Below, piece by piece: positions 34,656 through 41,638 of a stretch of 64,000 bases of DNA (position 1 is the stretch's first letter; each line of letters begins with the position of its first letter). The notes beneath the pieces are model-generated. The model was not told the DNA's origin, ran no database searches, and was given only the letters and a program-made list of their open reading frames with translations. This DNA is from CAZPUI01 sp964415525 (GTDB lineage: Bacteria; Acidobacteriota; Holophagae; Holophagales; Holophagaceae): assembly GCA_964415525.1 (NCBI GenBank), contig CAYQAS010000003.1, forward strand, positions 1 through 64,000, given 5' to 3'. The translations under genes were made by a program, and so were the position numbers.

Positions 34656-35544
34656 AGGCATCCTTCCCGCATTGCAGGCGCTGGCCTGGTCCGCCGCCAG
34701 CGCCCCCTTCGTCCTGTACAGCGCCCGCACCCTGCAGCGCGATGGGACGCGGCGCCCCCTGGTTGGCGTGGCCACGGCCCTCACCTTCGCGGTGACGCTC
34801 TTTCCCATCCCGGTGCCGGGTCTCGGCGCCACCAGCCACCTGTGCGCGACGCCCTTCCTGGCCCTGCTGCTGGGCCCCTCGGCCATGGCCCTCCCCGTCA
34901 CCCTGAGCCTCCTGGTGCAGGCCCTGCTTTTTGCCCACGGGGGGCTCAGCACCCTGGGGGCGAACGTGTTCACGTTGGGCATCGCAGGCCCCTGGGTGGC
35001 CTGGGCCGCAGCTCGGGGGGCCCGGCGCCTGGGGCTGGCCGCACCCCTTTCCACGGGGCTCGCCTGTGCCGCGGGCGCCGTGACCGTCTATGGGATGGAC
35101 GCCCTCATGCTGGGGCTGGCGCTGCGTGGGGCGCAGCCCTTCGGCCACTGGGTGAAGGTGGCCCTGGTGGGTTTCGCGCCGGTACAGGCGCCACTTCTGG
35201 TGCTCGAAGGCGTTTTCAGTGCCCTGCTGCTGGGGGCCCTCGCCCGGCGGCGCGAGGAACTGGTGCCCGCGTGGCTGCGTCCCCGCCCATCCGCCGCGCT
35301 GCCCGCGCTCATGGGCCTCGCCCTGCTGGCGCAGCCCATGACGGGATTGGACGAGCAGGTAATCGAGAAGTCCGCATTGGATGCGGGCCGACACCCCAGG
35401 CCCCTCGTGGATCTGACGGAGGGTGAAGCCGGGCTGGCGCTCTTCATGGGAGGTGGACTCGTGGCGGGCTTCGTCCTGGGTCGCCACTGGGAACGATGGC
35501 AGGCCCGCGGCGGCAAGGAGACCCTCGATGGACCTCGAAGCTGA
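34642..35544 (+). CDS. cbiM: Cobalt ECF transporter substrate component CbiM with CbiN-like C-terminus
   Basis: CbiM binds Co2+ through its N-terminal Met1-His2; the sequence begins MHLGEGILP and shows 'GATSHLCATPFLALLLGPSA' and 'HGGLSTLGANVFTLGIAGP'. After about 210 residues of six helices the chain continues with a helix ('LMGLALLAQPM'), a polar loop of about 35 residues and a final helix ('FMGGGLVAGFVLG'), the layout of CbiN. It is therefore probably a CbiM-CbiN fusion of 300 residues. It lies in the cobalamin operon and overlaps the CbiQ-CbiO gene. Confidence 0.9.
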   Translation: MHLGEGILPALQALAWSAASAPFVLYSARTLQRDGTRRPLVGVATALTFAVTLFPIPVPGLGATSHLCATPFLALLLGPSAMALPVTLSLLVQALLFAHGGLSTLGANVFTLGIAGPWVAWAAARGARRLGLAAPLSTGLACAAGAVTVYGMDALMLGLALRGAQPFGHWVKVALVGFAPVQAPLLVLEGVFSALLLGALARRREELVPAWLRPRPSAALPALMGLALLAQPMTGLDEQVIEKSALDAGRHPRPLVDLTEGEAGLALFMGGGLVAGFVLGRHWERWQARGGKETLDGPRS

Positions 35545-36787
35545 CGTCCAACGGCTGCGCCTTCGCGTGGGCCTGCTCCTGGGCCTGCTGGCGCTGAACC
35601 TGGGGCCTGCGCCGCTCTGTCCCGCGACGGCACTGGCCCTCGCGCTGCTCTGGGGAGTTGGGCGCTGTCTGCCGGTTCGTGCCTGGCTGCGCATCGGTGC
35701 CGTGTTGGCCTACGGCGCCTGCATGGGGGCGGCGGTCGCCTGGCTGGGGGATTCGCCCCGAGGCCTGGCCTTGGCGTTGCGCCTCGGAGCGGGGGCGACT
35801 GCCGGAGCGGCCTTGGCCCACGGCGCCCAAGAATCGGTGCTGCGAGAGGTTCTGCGACGCATGAAGGCCCCACGCTTCCTGCTGGAGCTGATGGATCAGG
35901 CCCTCCTGCACGGGCGGTTGCTGATGCGCGCCCTGAACCGCCGCCAGGAAGCCTCGCGTCTGCGCCTGGGAGGGCTTCCTGGCACGGCCCTGGCCATGGC
36001 GGGGGTCGTGGAGGGCGCCTTCACCCGCAGTCAGGCGCTGGATCAAGCCGCGTCCCTGCGGGGATCGCCGGAACCGAAGGTGGCAAGGTCTTCAGCGGTG
36101 CTGGAACTGGAAGCCGCCGGCCTGAGCTATCCCGAAGGTGGCGGCCTGGAGCCCCTGGATCTGGTGTTGGCGCCTGGAGAATGGCTGGCGGTGTTGGGCC
36201 CTAGCGGTAGCGGCAAGAGCACGCTCCTGCGCCTGGCGGCGGGCTTGCGTGCGCTCAGCGCGGGTCGTCTCCGGCGACATGGGGTGGATGGGGCCGGAAA
36301 GCTGGACGGTGCCACGGGCCTCGTGTTCCAGGATCCGGAGGATCAGCTGCTGGGCGCCACGCCGATGGAAGATGCCGCCTGGGGGCTGGAGCGCCGGGGT
36401 CTCGGCGCGATCGAAGCCCGCGAAAAAGCCCTGGCCGCACTTTCCGACCTCGGGCTGGGAAGCAAGGCTCACCGTCCCTTCCATCGCCTCAGCCACGGCG
36501 AGCGCAAGCGGGCCACCTTTGCCAGCGCTCTGGTCACGGCGCCGCGCCTCCTGCTCTTGGACGAGCCCACCGCCGGGCTCGACCCCTGTGCCGCGGCTGC
36601 GCTCACGGCCCTCCTGGAACGAGAGGCGCCGGACATCGCGGTGGTGTGGGCCACCCACGATCTGGCGACCCTGCCCGAACGGGTGCGCCGGGTGCTGATG
36701 CTGCGGGACGGCCGCATGGTCTTCCTCGGCCCCCGCGCCGAAGCCCTGGAACCCGAACACCTCCGTCGACACGGGCTGCTGCCGTGA
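35528..36787 (+). CDS. cbiO: Cobalt ECF transporter CbiQ-CbiO fusion
   Basis: A 419-residue protein in which a membrane T-component (residues 1-195; four hydrophobic helices, then the cytoplasmic coupling segment with RRQEASRLRLGG resembling the CbiQ ARG motif) continues directly into an ABC ATPase. The ATPase has Walker A GPSGSGKST, Q-loop VFQDPEDQLLGATP, signature LSHGERKRATF, Walker B LLLLDEPTAGLDP and switch ATHD. CbiQ and CbiO are normally separate, with two ATPases per complex. With CbiM-CbiN upstream, the whole cobalt transporter is reduced to two polypeptides. Start ATG 35528 lies inside the end of cbiM. Confidence 0.9.
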   Translation: MDLEADVQRLRLRVGLLLGLLALNLGPAPLCPATALALALLWGVGRCLPVRAWLRIGAVLAYGACMGAAVAWLGDSPRGLALALRLGAGATAGAALAHGAQESVLREVLRRMKAPRFLLELMDQALLHGRLLMRALNRRQEASRLRLGGLPGTALAMAGVVEGAFTRSQALDQAASLRGSPEPKVARSSAVLELEAAGLSYPEGGGLEPLDLVLAPGEWLAVLGPSGSGKSTLLRLAAGLRALSAGRLRRHGVDGAGKLDGATGLVFQDPEDQLLGATPMEDAAWGLERRGLGAIEAREKALAALSDLGLGSKAHRPFHRLSHGERKRATFASALVTAPRLLLLDEPTAGLDPCAAAALTALLEREAPDIAVVWATHDLATLPERVRRVLMLRDGRMVFLGPRAEALEPEHLRRHGLLP

Positions 36788-37317
36788 CGCTGCGCATCGC
36801 CCTCAGCGGCTCCGCAGGCACCGGCAAGACCACCCTCGCCCGGGAACTGGCGCGCCGCTTGGGTCTGCCCCTGATCCCCGAGGCCATGCGGGCCTATCTG
36901 GAGGCGGGGGGCAAACGGCTGGATCGGATTCCCCGACCAGAAGCAGAGGCCATCCTGGCGGCCTTTCGCACCGAGCTGGAGGCCGAGGAGGCGCGCCTGG
37001 GAGCCTTTGTGGCGGACAACGGCATCCTGGATCTCCAGGCCTACACCCGCTGGTATGGCTGCCTGGGCACCTCCAACGCCAGGATCCGGGAGGGCCGCTA
37101 CGATGCGGTGGTGATCCTGCCTGCGGGCGTGCTGCCCTATGAACAGGACGGCATCCGCCAGGACGATCCCATCGTGGAAACCCGATTCCAGTCGCTCCTG
37201 GAGCGGATCGCGGACGCCAGCGCACTGGAACCGGCCCTGCTGAGGGTTCCCTCGCCCATCGTCACGGTTGAGGCGCGCGTCGAGTGGGTGCTCGCCCGTC
37301 TCCACGCTTCCCGGTGA
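36784..37317 (+). CDS. NadR-like P-loop NTPase of unknown function
   Basis: A 177-residue protein starting at GTG 36784, overlapping the stop of the CbiQ-CbiO gene (GTGA). The N-terminus 'LRIALSGSAGTGKTTLAREL' is a clear Walker A; 'LIPEAMRAYLEAGG', 'VADNGILDLQAYTRWYG' and 'YDAVVILPAGVLPYEQDGIRQ' match the AAA_28/NadR-like nucleoside kinase family. It could phosphorylate a small substrate such as a nucleoside or a corrinoid side chain, but this is inference from operon position only. It is the last gene of the operon. Confidence 0.75.
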   Translation: MTLRIALSGSAGTGKTTLARELARRLGLPLIPEAMRAYLEAGGKRLDRIPRPEAEAILAAFRTELEAEEARLGAFVADNGILDLQAYTRWYGCLGTSNARIREGRYDAVVILPAGVLPYEQDGIRQDDPIVETRFQSLLERIADASALEPALLRVPSPIVTVEARVEWVLARLHASR

Positions 37318-37364
37318 GCCTCCCGGCGTCCCACGTGCCTATTCGAGCATGGCGCTAACGTCGG

Positions 37365-37448
37365 CTCGAAGGCGTGGGTCCGGAGCTGGAGTCCCTGGGC
37401 ATGATCCACCTGGGCAGTCGAGTCGAAGTGCTGCGGGCCGAGCGCTAG
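37365..37448 (+). pseudogene. Degenerate 3' fragment of sbtB
   Basis: The 27-residue reading frame before a TAG encodes LEGVGPELESLGMIHLGSR followed by VEVLRAER, closely matching the C-terminus of SbtB at 24278-24589 (LEAVAPELEPLGMIVLRSR, then VEVLRAERF). An in-frame stop lies three codons upstream of the match, so nothing longer is encoded. It sits just after the cobalamin operon, whose other end is flanked by the intact sbtAB genes. Confidence 0.75.
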
Positions 37449-37454
37449 CCTCGA

Positions 37455-38771
37455 TCAGGGGTGTCCTGACGGTCCCAAATGCTTCCGGAGGAAGGCCACG
37501 ATCCGGGGCCAGGCATCGCGACGCGCCTGGACATTGGCTGCGGGATCCCCTCCGTTGATGAAGGGGCCGGCGTCGATGACGCTCCAGTAGGGGGGCTCGA
37601 TGCCGTGGCCAGCGTTGGGATAGATAAGTACCTCGTCATCCTTCCCGTAGGGGCAGGACTTTCGGTGGGCGGAGATCTCCAGCGCCATGTCCGCCGCGGG
37701 CCAGAGTCCGTCTTTGCCGCCGCCGGTCACCAGCAGGGGCGCCTGGATGCGCTCCACGGGAATCCGTGTGTCGGGAGCGGCCTTCTTCAGGCCAGCCTCG
37801 TAGAGCGGGGCCACGAACATTCGCCCGTCTTTGTAAGGGGACTTCCACGGCAGGGAGGCGCAGGGGAGTGGCTTCCCGCCCAGGGTCCAGGAGGAGCCCA
37901 TCCCGAAGAGGGCGCTGAAGGCGCCGGAAGGCACACCCACCCATACGCGGGAGGAGGCCTTGTTGGCCACCACCGCCTGGAAGCGGTCTGGGAAGGATGC
38001 GGCCAGGACCAGGGCCGCTTCGGCGCCCTTCGATCCTCCGAAGACGCCGATGCGGGTCGGATCGGCCTCAGGCCGACGGGCCAGCCACTCGGCGCCCCGG
38101 AGCAGGGATTCCAGGGGGATCTTCTCCAGGGTCTTGGGGAGGCCCGGGGCCTTGAAGTAGGCCAGGGCCAGGGTCGTGAAGCCCTGGGAGGCAAAGTAGG
38201 CGGCGGTCTTATCCGGGATCCCGCCGTCGGAGCCCGGGAGCACCAGGATGGCGGGCAGGCCCTTGGCACCCTTCGGGCTGAACAGGGTTCCCACCACACC
38301 GCTTTCGGAGACCTCGGTCCGAACGGTCTGAGCGGGGGCATGCCAGAGGTTGCGACGAAGGGTGGCCGAGGCGACGACCTTGCCTTCCACCTCCAGATCC
38401 AGGAACGTGCCCCTGCGATCCTTCGGGCCTTCCCAGGGGCCAGGGGCCTCGTACCAGAAGAGGCCCATGGGATCCACATCCCCGTAGGCGCCTCGCAGGG
38501 GTGCCTGGGTGGCCAGGTCGATCTTCCCTCCTGAGTCCGCAGTGAAGACCGCCCGGGCGCCATGGACCTTGTCGCCGGTCGCCGGATAGTGGCGGAGGTG
38601 GATCGTGGCTTCCTGCCCCGGGTTCAGGCCGGTGGCCTGGATTCTCACGACATCGAAGACCAGGGCGGTGTTCGGGCTCACCAAGAGGGTTGGAGGCTCC
38701 GCCAGCAGCAGGCTGGACAGGCTGGACAGGCTGGATAGGAAGAACAGGGAGAACAGCTGGAACAGTCGCAT
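37455..38771 (-). CDS. Exported BAAT/acyl-CoA thioester hydrolase-like alpha/beta hydrolase
   Basis: A 438-residue protein with signal peptide MRLFQLFSLFFLSSLSSLSS. An N-terminal beta-sandwich (residues 25-150, 'SPNTALVFDVVRIQATGLNPGQ') matches the Bile_Hydr_Trans domain of acyl-CoA thioesterases/BAAT. The alpha/beta-hydrolase domain follows with nucleophile Ser in FGGSKGAEA, a likely Asp in GKDGLWP and His in NAGHGIEPP. The family uses Ser or Cys as nucleophile. Being exported, acyl-CoA is an unlikely substrate, and an ester or peptide is more plausible. A 9-base tandem repeat lies in the signal peptide. Confidence 0.85.
   Translation of the reverse strand: MRLFQLFSLFFLSSLSSLSSLLLAEPPTLLVSPNTALVFDVVRIQATGLNPGQEATIHLRHYPATGDKVHGARAVFTADSGGKIDLATQAPLRGAYGDVDPMGLFWYEAPGPWEGPKDRRGTFLDLEVEGKVVASATLRRNLWHAPAQTVRTEVSESGVVGTLFSPKGAKGLPAILVLPGSDGGIPDKTAAYFASQGFTTLALAYFKAPGLPKTLEKIPLESLLRGAEWLARRPEADPTRIGVFGGSKGAEAALVLAASFPDRFQAVVANKASSRVWVGVPSGAFSALFGMGSSWTLGGKPLPCASLPWKSPYKDGRMFVAPLYEAGLKKAAPDTRIPVERIQAPLLVTGGGKDGLWPAADMALEISAHRKSCPYGKDDEVLIYPNAGHGIEPPYWSVIDAGPFINGGDPAANVQARRDAWPRIVAFLRKHLGPSGHP
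38709..38735. repeat. Three tandem copies of a 9-base unit in a signal peptide
   Basis: CAGGCTGGA occurs three times in a row, encoding the LSS-LSS-LSS stretch of the BAAT-like protein's signal peptide on the minus strand. Copy-number change would add or remove three residues without shifting the frame. Confidence 0.85.
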
Positions 38772-39164
38772 GGAGGATCCTGGGAGGCAGGCGGAGGAGA
38801 TCGGAAGGACCTTCACGGCCCTGAGGAGCTTACGCGGAGAGACCCCGGAGGAATAGGCGAGTGAATAGTCTCATTTTGCATCCACAAGTCCGCTGGCCCG
38901 AATGTTTATCTGGCATGGCGAGTGGACGGGGCCATCGTGGTGGGGCTCTCGAGCGCTGCAGACAATCCGGAGGCCCCATGGCGCGAGTGGATCGTAACTA
39001 TGTCCTGACGGTGGCGATGGCTGTGGTGGGCACGATCCTGGGATGTCCGATGGCCCGAGCACCGAATCCCTGTGCAACCCCGTCTTTCGGACGTTGCAGG
39101 TGAAGATCCTGAAGGCCGTCGCGCTGGCCGTGGTGAACGCGTTGCCCCCATCGGTGTCCAGCAC
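38772..39164. other. Intergenic region, nothing firm
   Basis: These 393 bases separate the BAAT-like and acyltransferase genes. Two short plus-strand frames are open, 38978-39103 (40 codons, a hydrophobic middle) and 39043-39168 (41 codons), but neither has a good ribosome-binding site or a recognisable product. They may be remnants of a decayed gene. Confidence 0.3.
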
Positions 39165-40139
39165 CTAGCCCCGAATTTTGGCCTCCGTACCCAACATCTG
39201 ATCGACCCATGACTCGGGAGGGAGTTCTGCAGGCAGGGGGTTGCCCTGTCCCGGCTGGGTCTTCCAGCGGCGGTGCATCCAGAACCACCACCTTGGATCG
39301 CGATGGATTTCCGCCTCAATGCACTGCGTGATCATCTGGGTCGCCATCCAGACATCCCGCTCCGGCTGGTCCGTTTGTGGGGCATGGAAGGGGGGGTCGA
39401 TGCGGACGTGGAGGATGCCCTGGCCATCTGGCCAGCTGAAGATGGGGAGGATGGGGACGTCGTATTTGACGGCCAGAAGTCCCGCGGAGGGATGGGTGGA
39501 GGCCCAGCGCCCCATGAACCGCACAAAGACGCCCGCCGTCAGCGCATCTTGGTCGAGAAAGAAGCCGACGCCCCCTCGCTGGCGCAGCACCTTCAGGCTG
39601 TCCCGCATGGCTCCGGCCTTGGTGAGCATCTTGTTGCCGAAGCGGTTGCGAACCCCTTGGAGGTAGGGATCCAGGAGAGGGTTGTCCAGCGTTCGACCGA
39701 TGACATGGAGGTGCCTGCCATGGATGGCGTGAATCAGGCCCATGGCCTCCCAGTTGCCGTAGTGTCCGCTGAAACCGACGAAGCCCTTGCCCTCGGCTAC
39801 GGCGGCATCCCAGTGCTCCAGTCCCGTGATGGTGGTATGCCGCAGCAGCGCCTCCGCGGACATGCGCATGGTCTTCAGGGTGATGAACAAGATGGAGCCG
39901 AAGTGGGCGAAGCAGGCCTTGGAGGTGGTCCGGATCTGGTCTTCGGTGAGGCCGAGATTCGAATTCCTCATGCCATCGGCCATGATGCGCCGGTGTTTGG
40001 TGTCCAACCGATAACCCAGCCAGCCCAGCCCCTTTCCCAGGGCCAGGGCCCCCTTCCATGAAAGGCAGCCGACCACCCCCTGGGCGGTGCGGAAAAGGGC
40101 GTACTCGACGCGATGGCGCAGGGTGATGGGCTTGGACAT
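39165..40139 (-). CDS. LpxL/HtrB-type lysophospholipid or lipid A acyltransferase
   Basis: A 324-residue membrane-associated acyltransferase. The catalytic H-x4-E motif is in FSGHYGNWEAMG, followed by 'VIGRTLDNPLLD', 'GGVGFFLDQDA' and the C-terminal 'DPRWWFWMHRRWKT' typical of the LpxL/LpxM family. These enzymes add secondary acyl chains to lipid A or related lipids. ATG 40139 is preferred over upstream in-frame ATGs because the family N-terminus (RHRVEYALFRTAQGVV) begins directly after it. It stands alone. Confidence 0.9.
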   Translation of the reverse strand: MSKPITLRHRVEYALFRTAQGVVGCLSWKGALALGKGLGWLGYRLDTKHRRIMADGMRNSNLGLTEDQIRTTSKACFAHFGSILFITLKTMRMSAEALLRHTTITGLEHWDAAVAEGKGFVGFSGHYGNWEAMGLIHAIHGRHLHVIGRTLDNPLLDPYLQGVRNRFGNKMLTKAGAMRDSLKVLRQRGGVGFFLDQDALTAGVFVRFMGRWASTHPSAGLLAVKYDVPILPIFSWPDGQGILHVRIDPPFHAPQTDQPERDVWMATQMITQCIEAEIHRDPRWWFWMHRRWKTQPGQGNPLPAELPPESWVDQMLGTEAKIRG

Positions 40140-40193
40140 GGGGTGAGTCTCGGCTGATCCTAGCATTTGCTCGCCAGCCCAGGTCCCGGCTCT

Positions 40194-40322
40194 GCGATCG
40201 CAAGCCGCAGGCGTAGCGGGAGCAGGGGGTGCCTGTCGCCACGCACCGGAGCGTGCGGGGGAAGAGGCCACAGCGTGGCCTCTGATCGACAGGGCACAGC
40301 GCGTAAGACGCTGTGCGATCGC
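40194..40322. repeat. Structured intergenic repeat element
   Basis: The element is bracketed by GCGATCGC at 40194-40201 and 40315-40322, each followed closely by CGGGAGCAG. Inside are a perfect 9-base hairpin (AGAGGCCAC / GTGGCCTCT, 40263-40283), an 8-base hairpin (GCACAGCG / CGCTGTGC, 40294-40316) and a CGCAC/GTGCG pair. It lies between two minus-strand genes and resembles a REP/BIME-like structured repeat. Confidence 0.65.
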
Positions 40323-40347
40323 CGGGAGCAGTGGCCTGGCCCAGCCG

Positions 40348-41634
40348 CTATTCGAACGTCAGCGTCTCCCGTTCCTCGCGATAGGCAAACAGCTCCCCGA
40401 AGCGTCCCCAGGCCACCACGGTGTCGAAGGTCGCTTCGGGATCCTCCTGGGGCAGGCGCATGGCGAGTTCCTGCACGAGCTCGTCCTTGCTGAGTTCGCC
40501 ATCCCGCAAGCCGATGAGCTCATGGACCACGCGGAAGAGCCGCATGTCGAGCAGCTGGGCGCGCCACAGGTCCTTGCGGGTGTCCATGTCTGCGGCGACA
40601 AACTGTTTGCCGAGTTCGGTGAGGTGGACCTGCCGCTTGGGCGTGTCGACGAATTCCAGATCCTCCGCCGCCTTCACCACCGCGAGCATGCGCTGGAAGG
40701 GCACCTGGGCGGCGTTGGCGATGGAGAAGAGGTCCCCGTGGCCGCCGTGGCCATCGAGGTATTCCAGCAGGCCCAACACGTCGGCGCTGTTCACATCCGG
40801 CAGGGGCTCGATCACGTCCTCCATCTGCTCCGCCATGGCGGGGGTCACGGTGGTGACCTCGATGTCCGGCAGCTCGGTGGACGCGATGATGTCGTGCACC
40901 TTGTCCACCAGGCGGATGTAGTCCCGGCTGCGGGTGTCCCGAGGGCGGGGCAGGGGCACGTCCACGATGGCGCGGATGGTGCCGGGCGGGCCATCCAGGA
41001 TCGCGATGCGGTCCGCGAGGCTCACGGCTTCACGGATGCTGTGGCTCACCATGACGATGGTGGAGGGGTTGCGCTCGGCGTCCTGCCAGATGTCCAGGAT
41101 CTCGGCGCGCAGGGCCTCGGCGGTGAGGGCGTCCACCTGGCTGAAGGGCTCGTCCATCACGAGGATCTCGGGGTCCACGCTGAGGGCCCGGGCCACGCCC
41201 ACCCGCTGCTTGGTGCCCCGGGAGAGTTCGCGGGGAAAGGCCTCTTCGAAGCCTTCGAGACCCACCTTTCGGATGGCTTCGTGGGCCCGCTGGCGGACTT
41301 CTGATTCCGGAAGGTCCCGGGCGCGCAGCACGACGCGCACGTTCTCTTCCACGGTCATCCAGGGATAGAGGGCGAAGGTCTGGAGCACCATGGCCACGCC
41401 GGGGTTCAGGCCCTCGAGCTTCTCGCCGTGGTAGCGGACCTCCCCTTTGGTGGGAATCTGGGTGCCGGCGATCGTGCGCAAAAGGCTGGACTTGCCGGAG
41501 CCGTTGACGCCGATGATGCAGAGGATCTCGTCGGCCCGCACTTCCAGGTGCAGGTCCTCGAGGACGCGCAGCTGGTTGCCGCCGGGCTGCTTGAAGCGGA
41601 GCTGAACCCCGCGGAGTTCGCAGAGGGTGGACAT
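40348..41634 (-). CDS. ABC transporter ATP-binding protein, NrtD/SsuB-like, with AAA-associated C-terminal domain
   Basis: Residues 1-235 form an ABC ATPase of the nitrate/sulfonate/taurine group: Walker A GVNGSGKSS, Q-loop MVLQTFALYPWMTVEENV, signature LSRGTKQRVGVARAL, Walker B ILVMDEPFSQVDAL and switch histidine MVSHSIREA. A C-terminal domain of about 170 residues follows, consistent with an AAA_assoc_C-type domain, containing 'LLEYLDGHGG' and a winged-helix-like 'FQRMLAVVKAAEDLEFVDT'. The start is ATG 41634, five bases after the permease stop. The transported compound is not known, and no binding protein is encoded nearby. Confidence 0.9.
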   Translation of the reverse strand: MSTLCELRGVQLRFKQPGGNQLRVLEDLHLEVRADEILCIIGVNGSGKSSLLRTIAGTQIPTKGEVRYHGEKLEGLNPGVAMVLQTFALYPWMTVEENVRVVLRARDLPESEVRQRAHEAIRKVGLEGFEEAFPRELSRGTKQRVGVARALSVDPEILVMDEPFSQVDALTAEALRAEILDIWQDAERNPSTIVMVSHSIREAVSLADRIAILDGPPGTIRAIVDVPLPRPRDTRSRDYIRLVDKVHDIIASTELPDIEVTTVTPAMAEQMEDVIEPLPDVNSADVLGLLEYLDGHGGHGDLFSIANAAQVPFQRMLAVVKAAEDLEFVDTPKRQVHLTELGKQFVAADMDTRKDLWRAQLLDMRLFRVVHELIGLRDGELSKDELVQELAMRLPQEDPEATFDTVVAWGRFGELFAYREERETLTFE

Positions 41635-41638
41635 GGGT

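Noticed and set aside
38978..39168. Two overlapping 40-codon frames between the BAAT-like and acyltransferase genes
   Set aside because: They lack good ribosome-binding sites and recognisable products, and the region is better described as intergenic.
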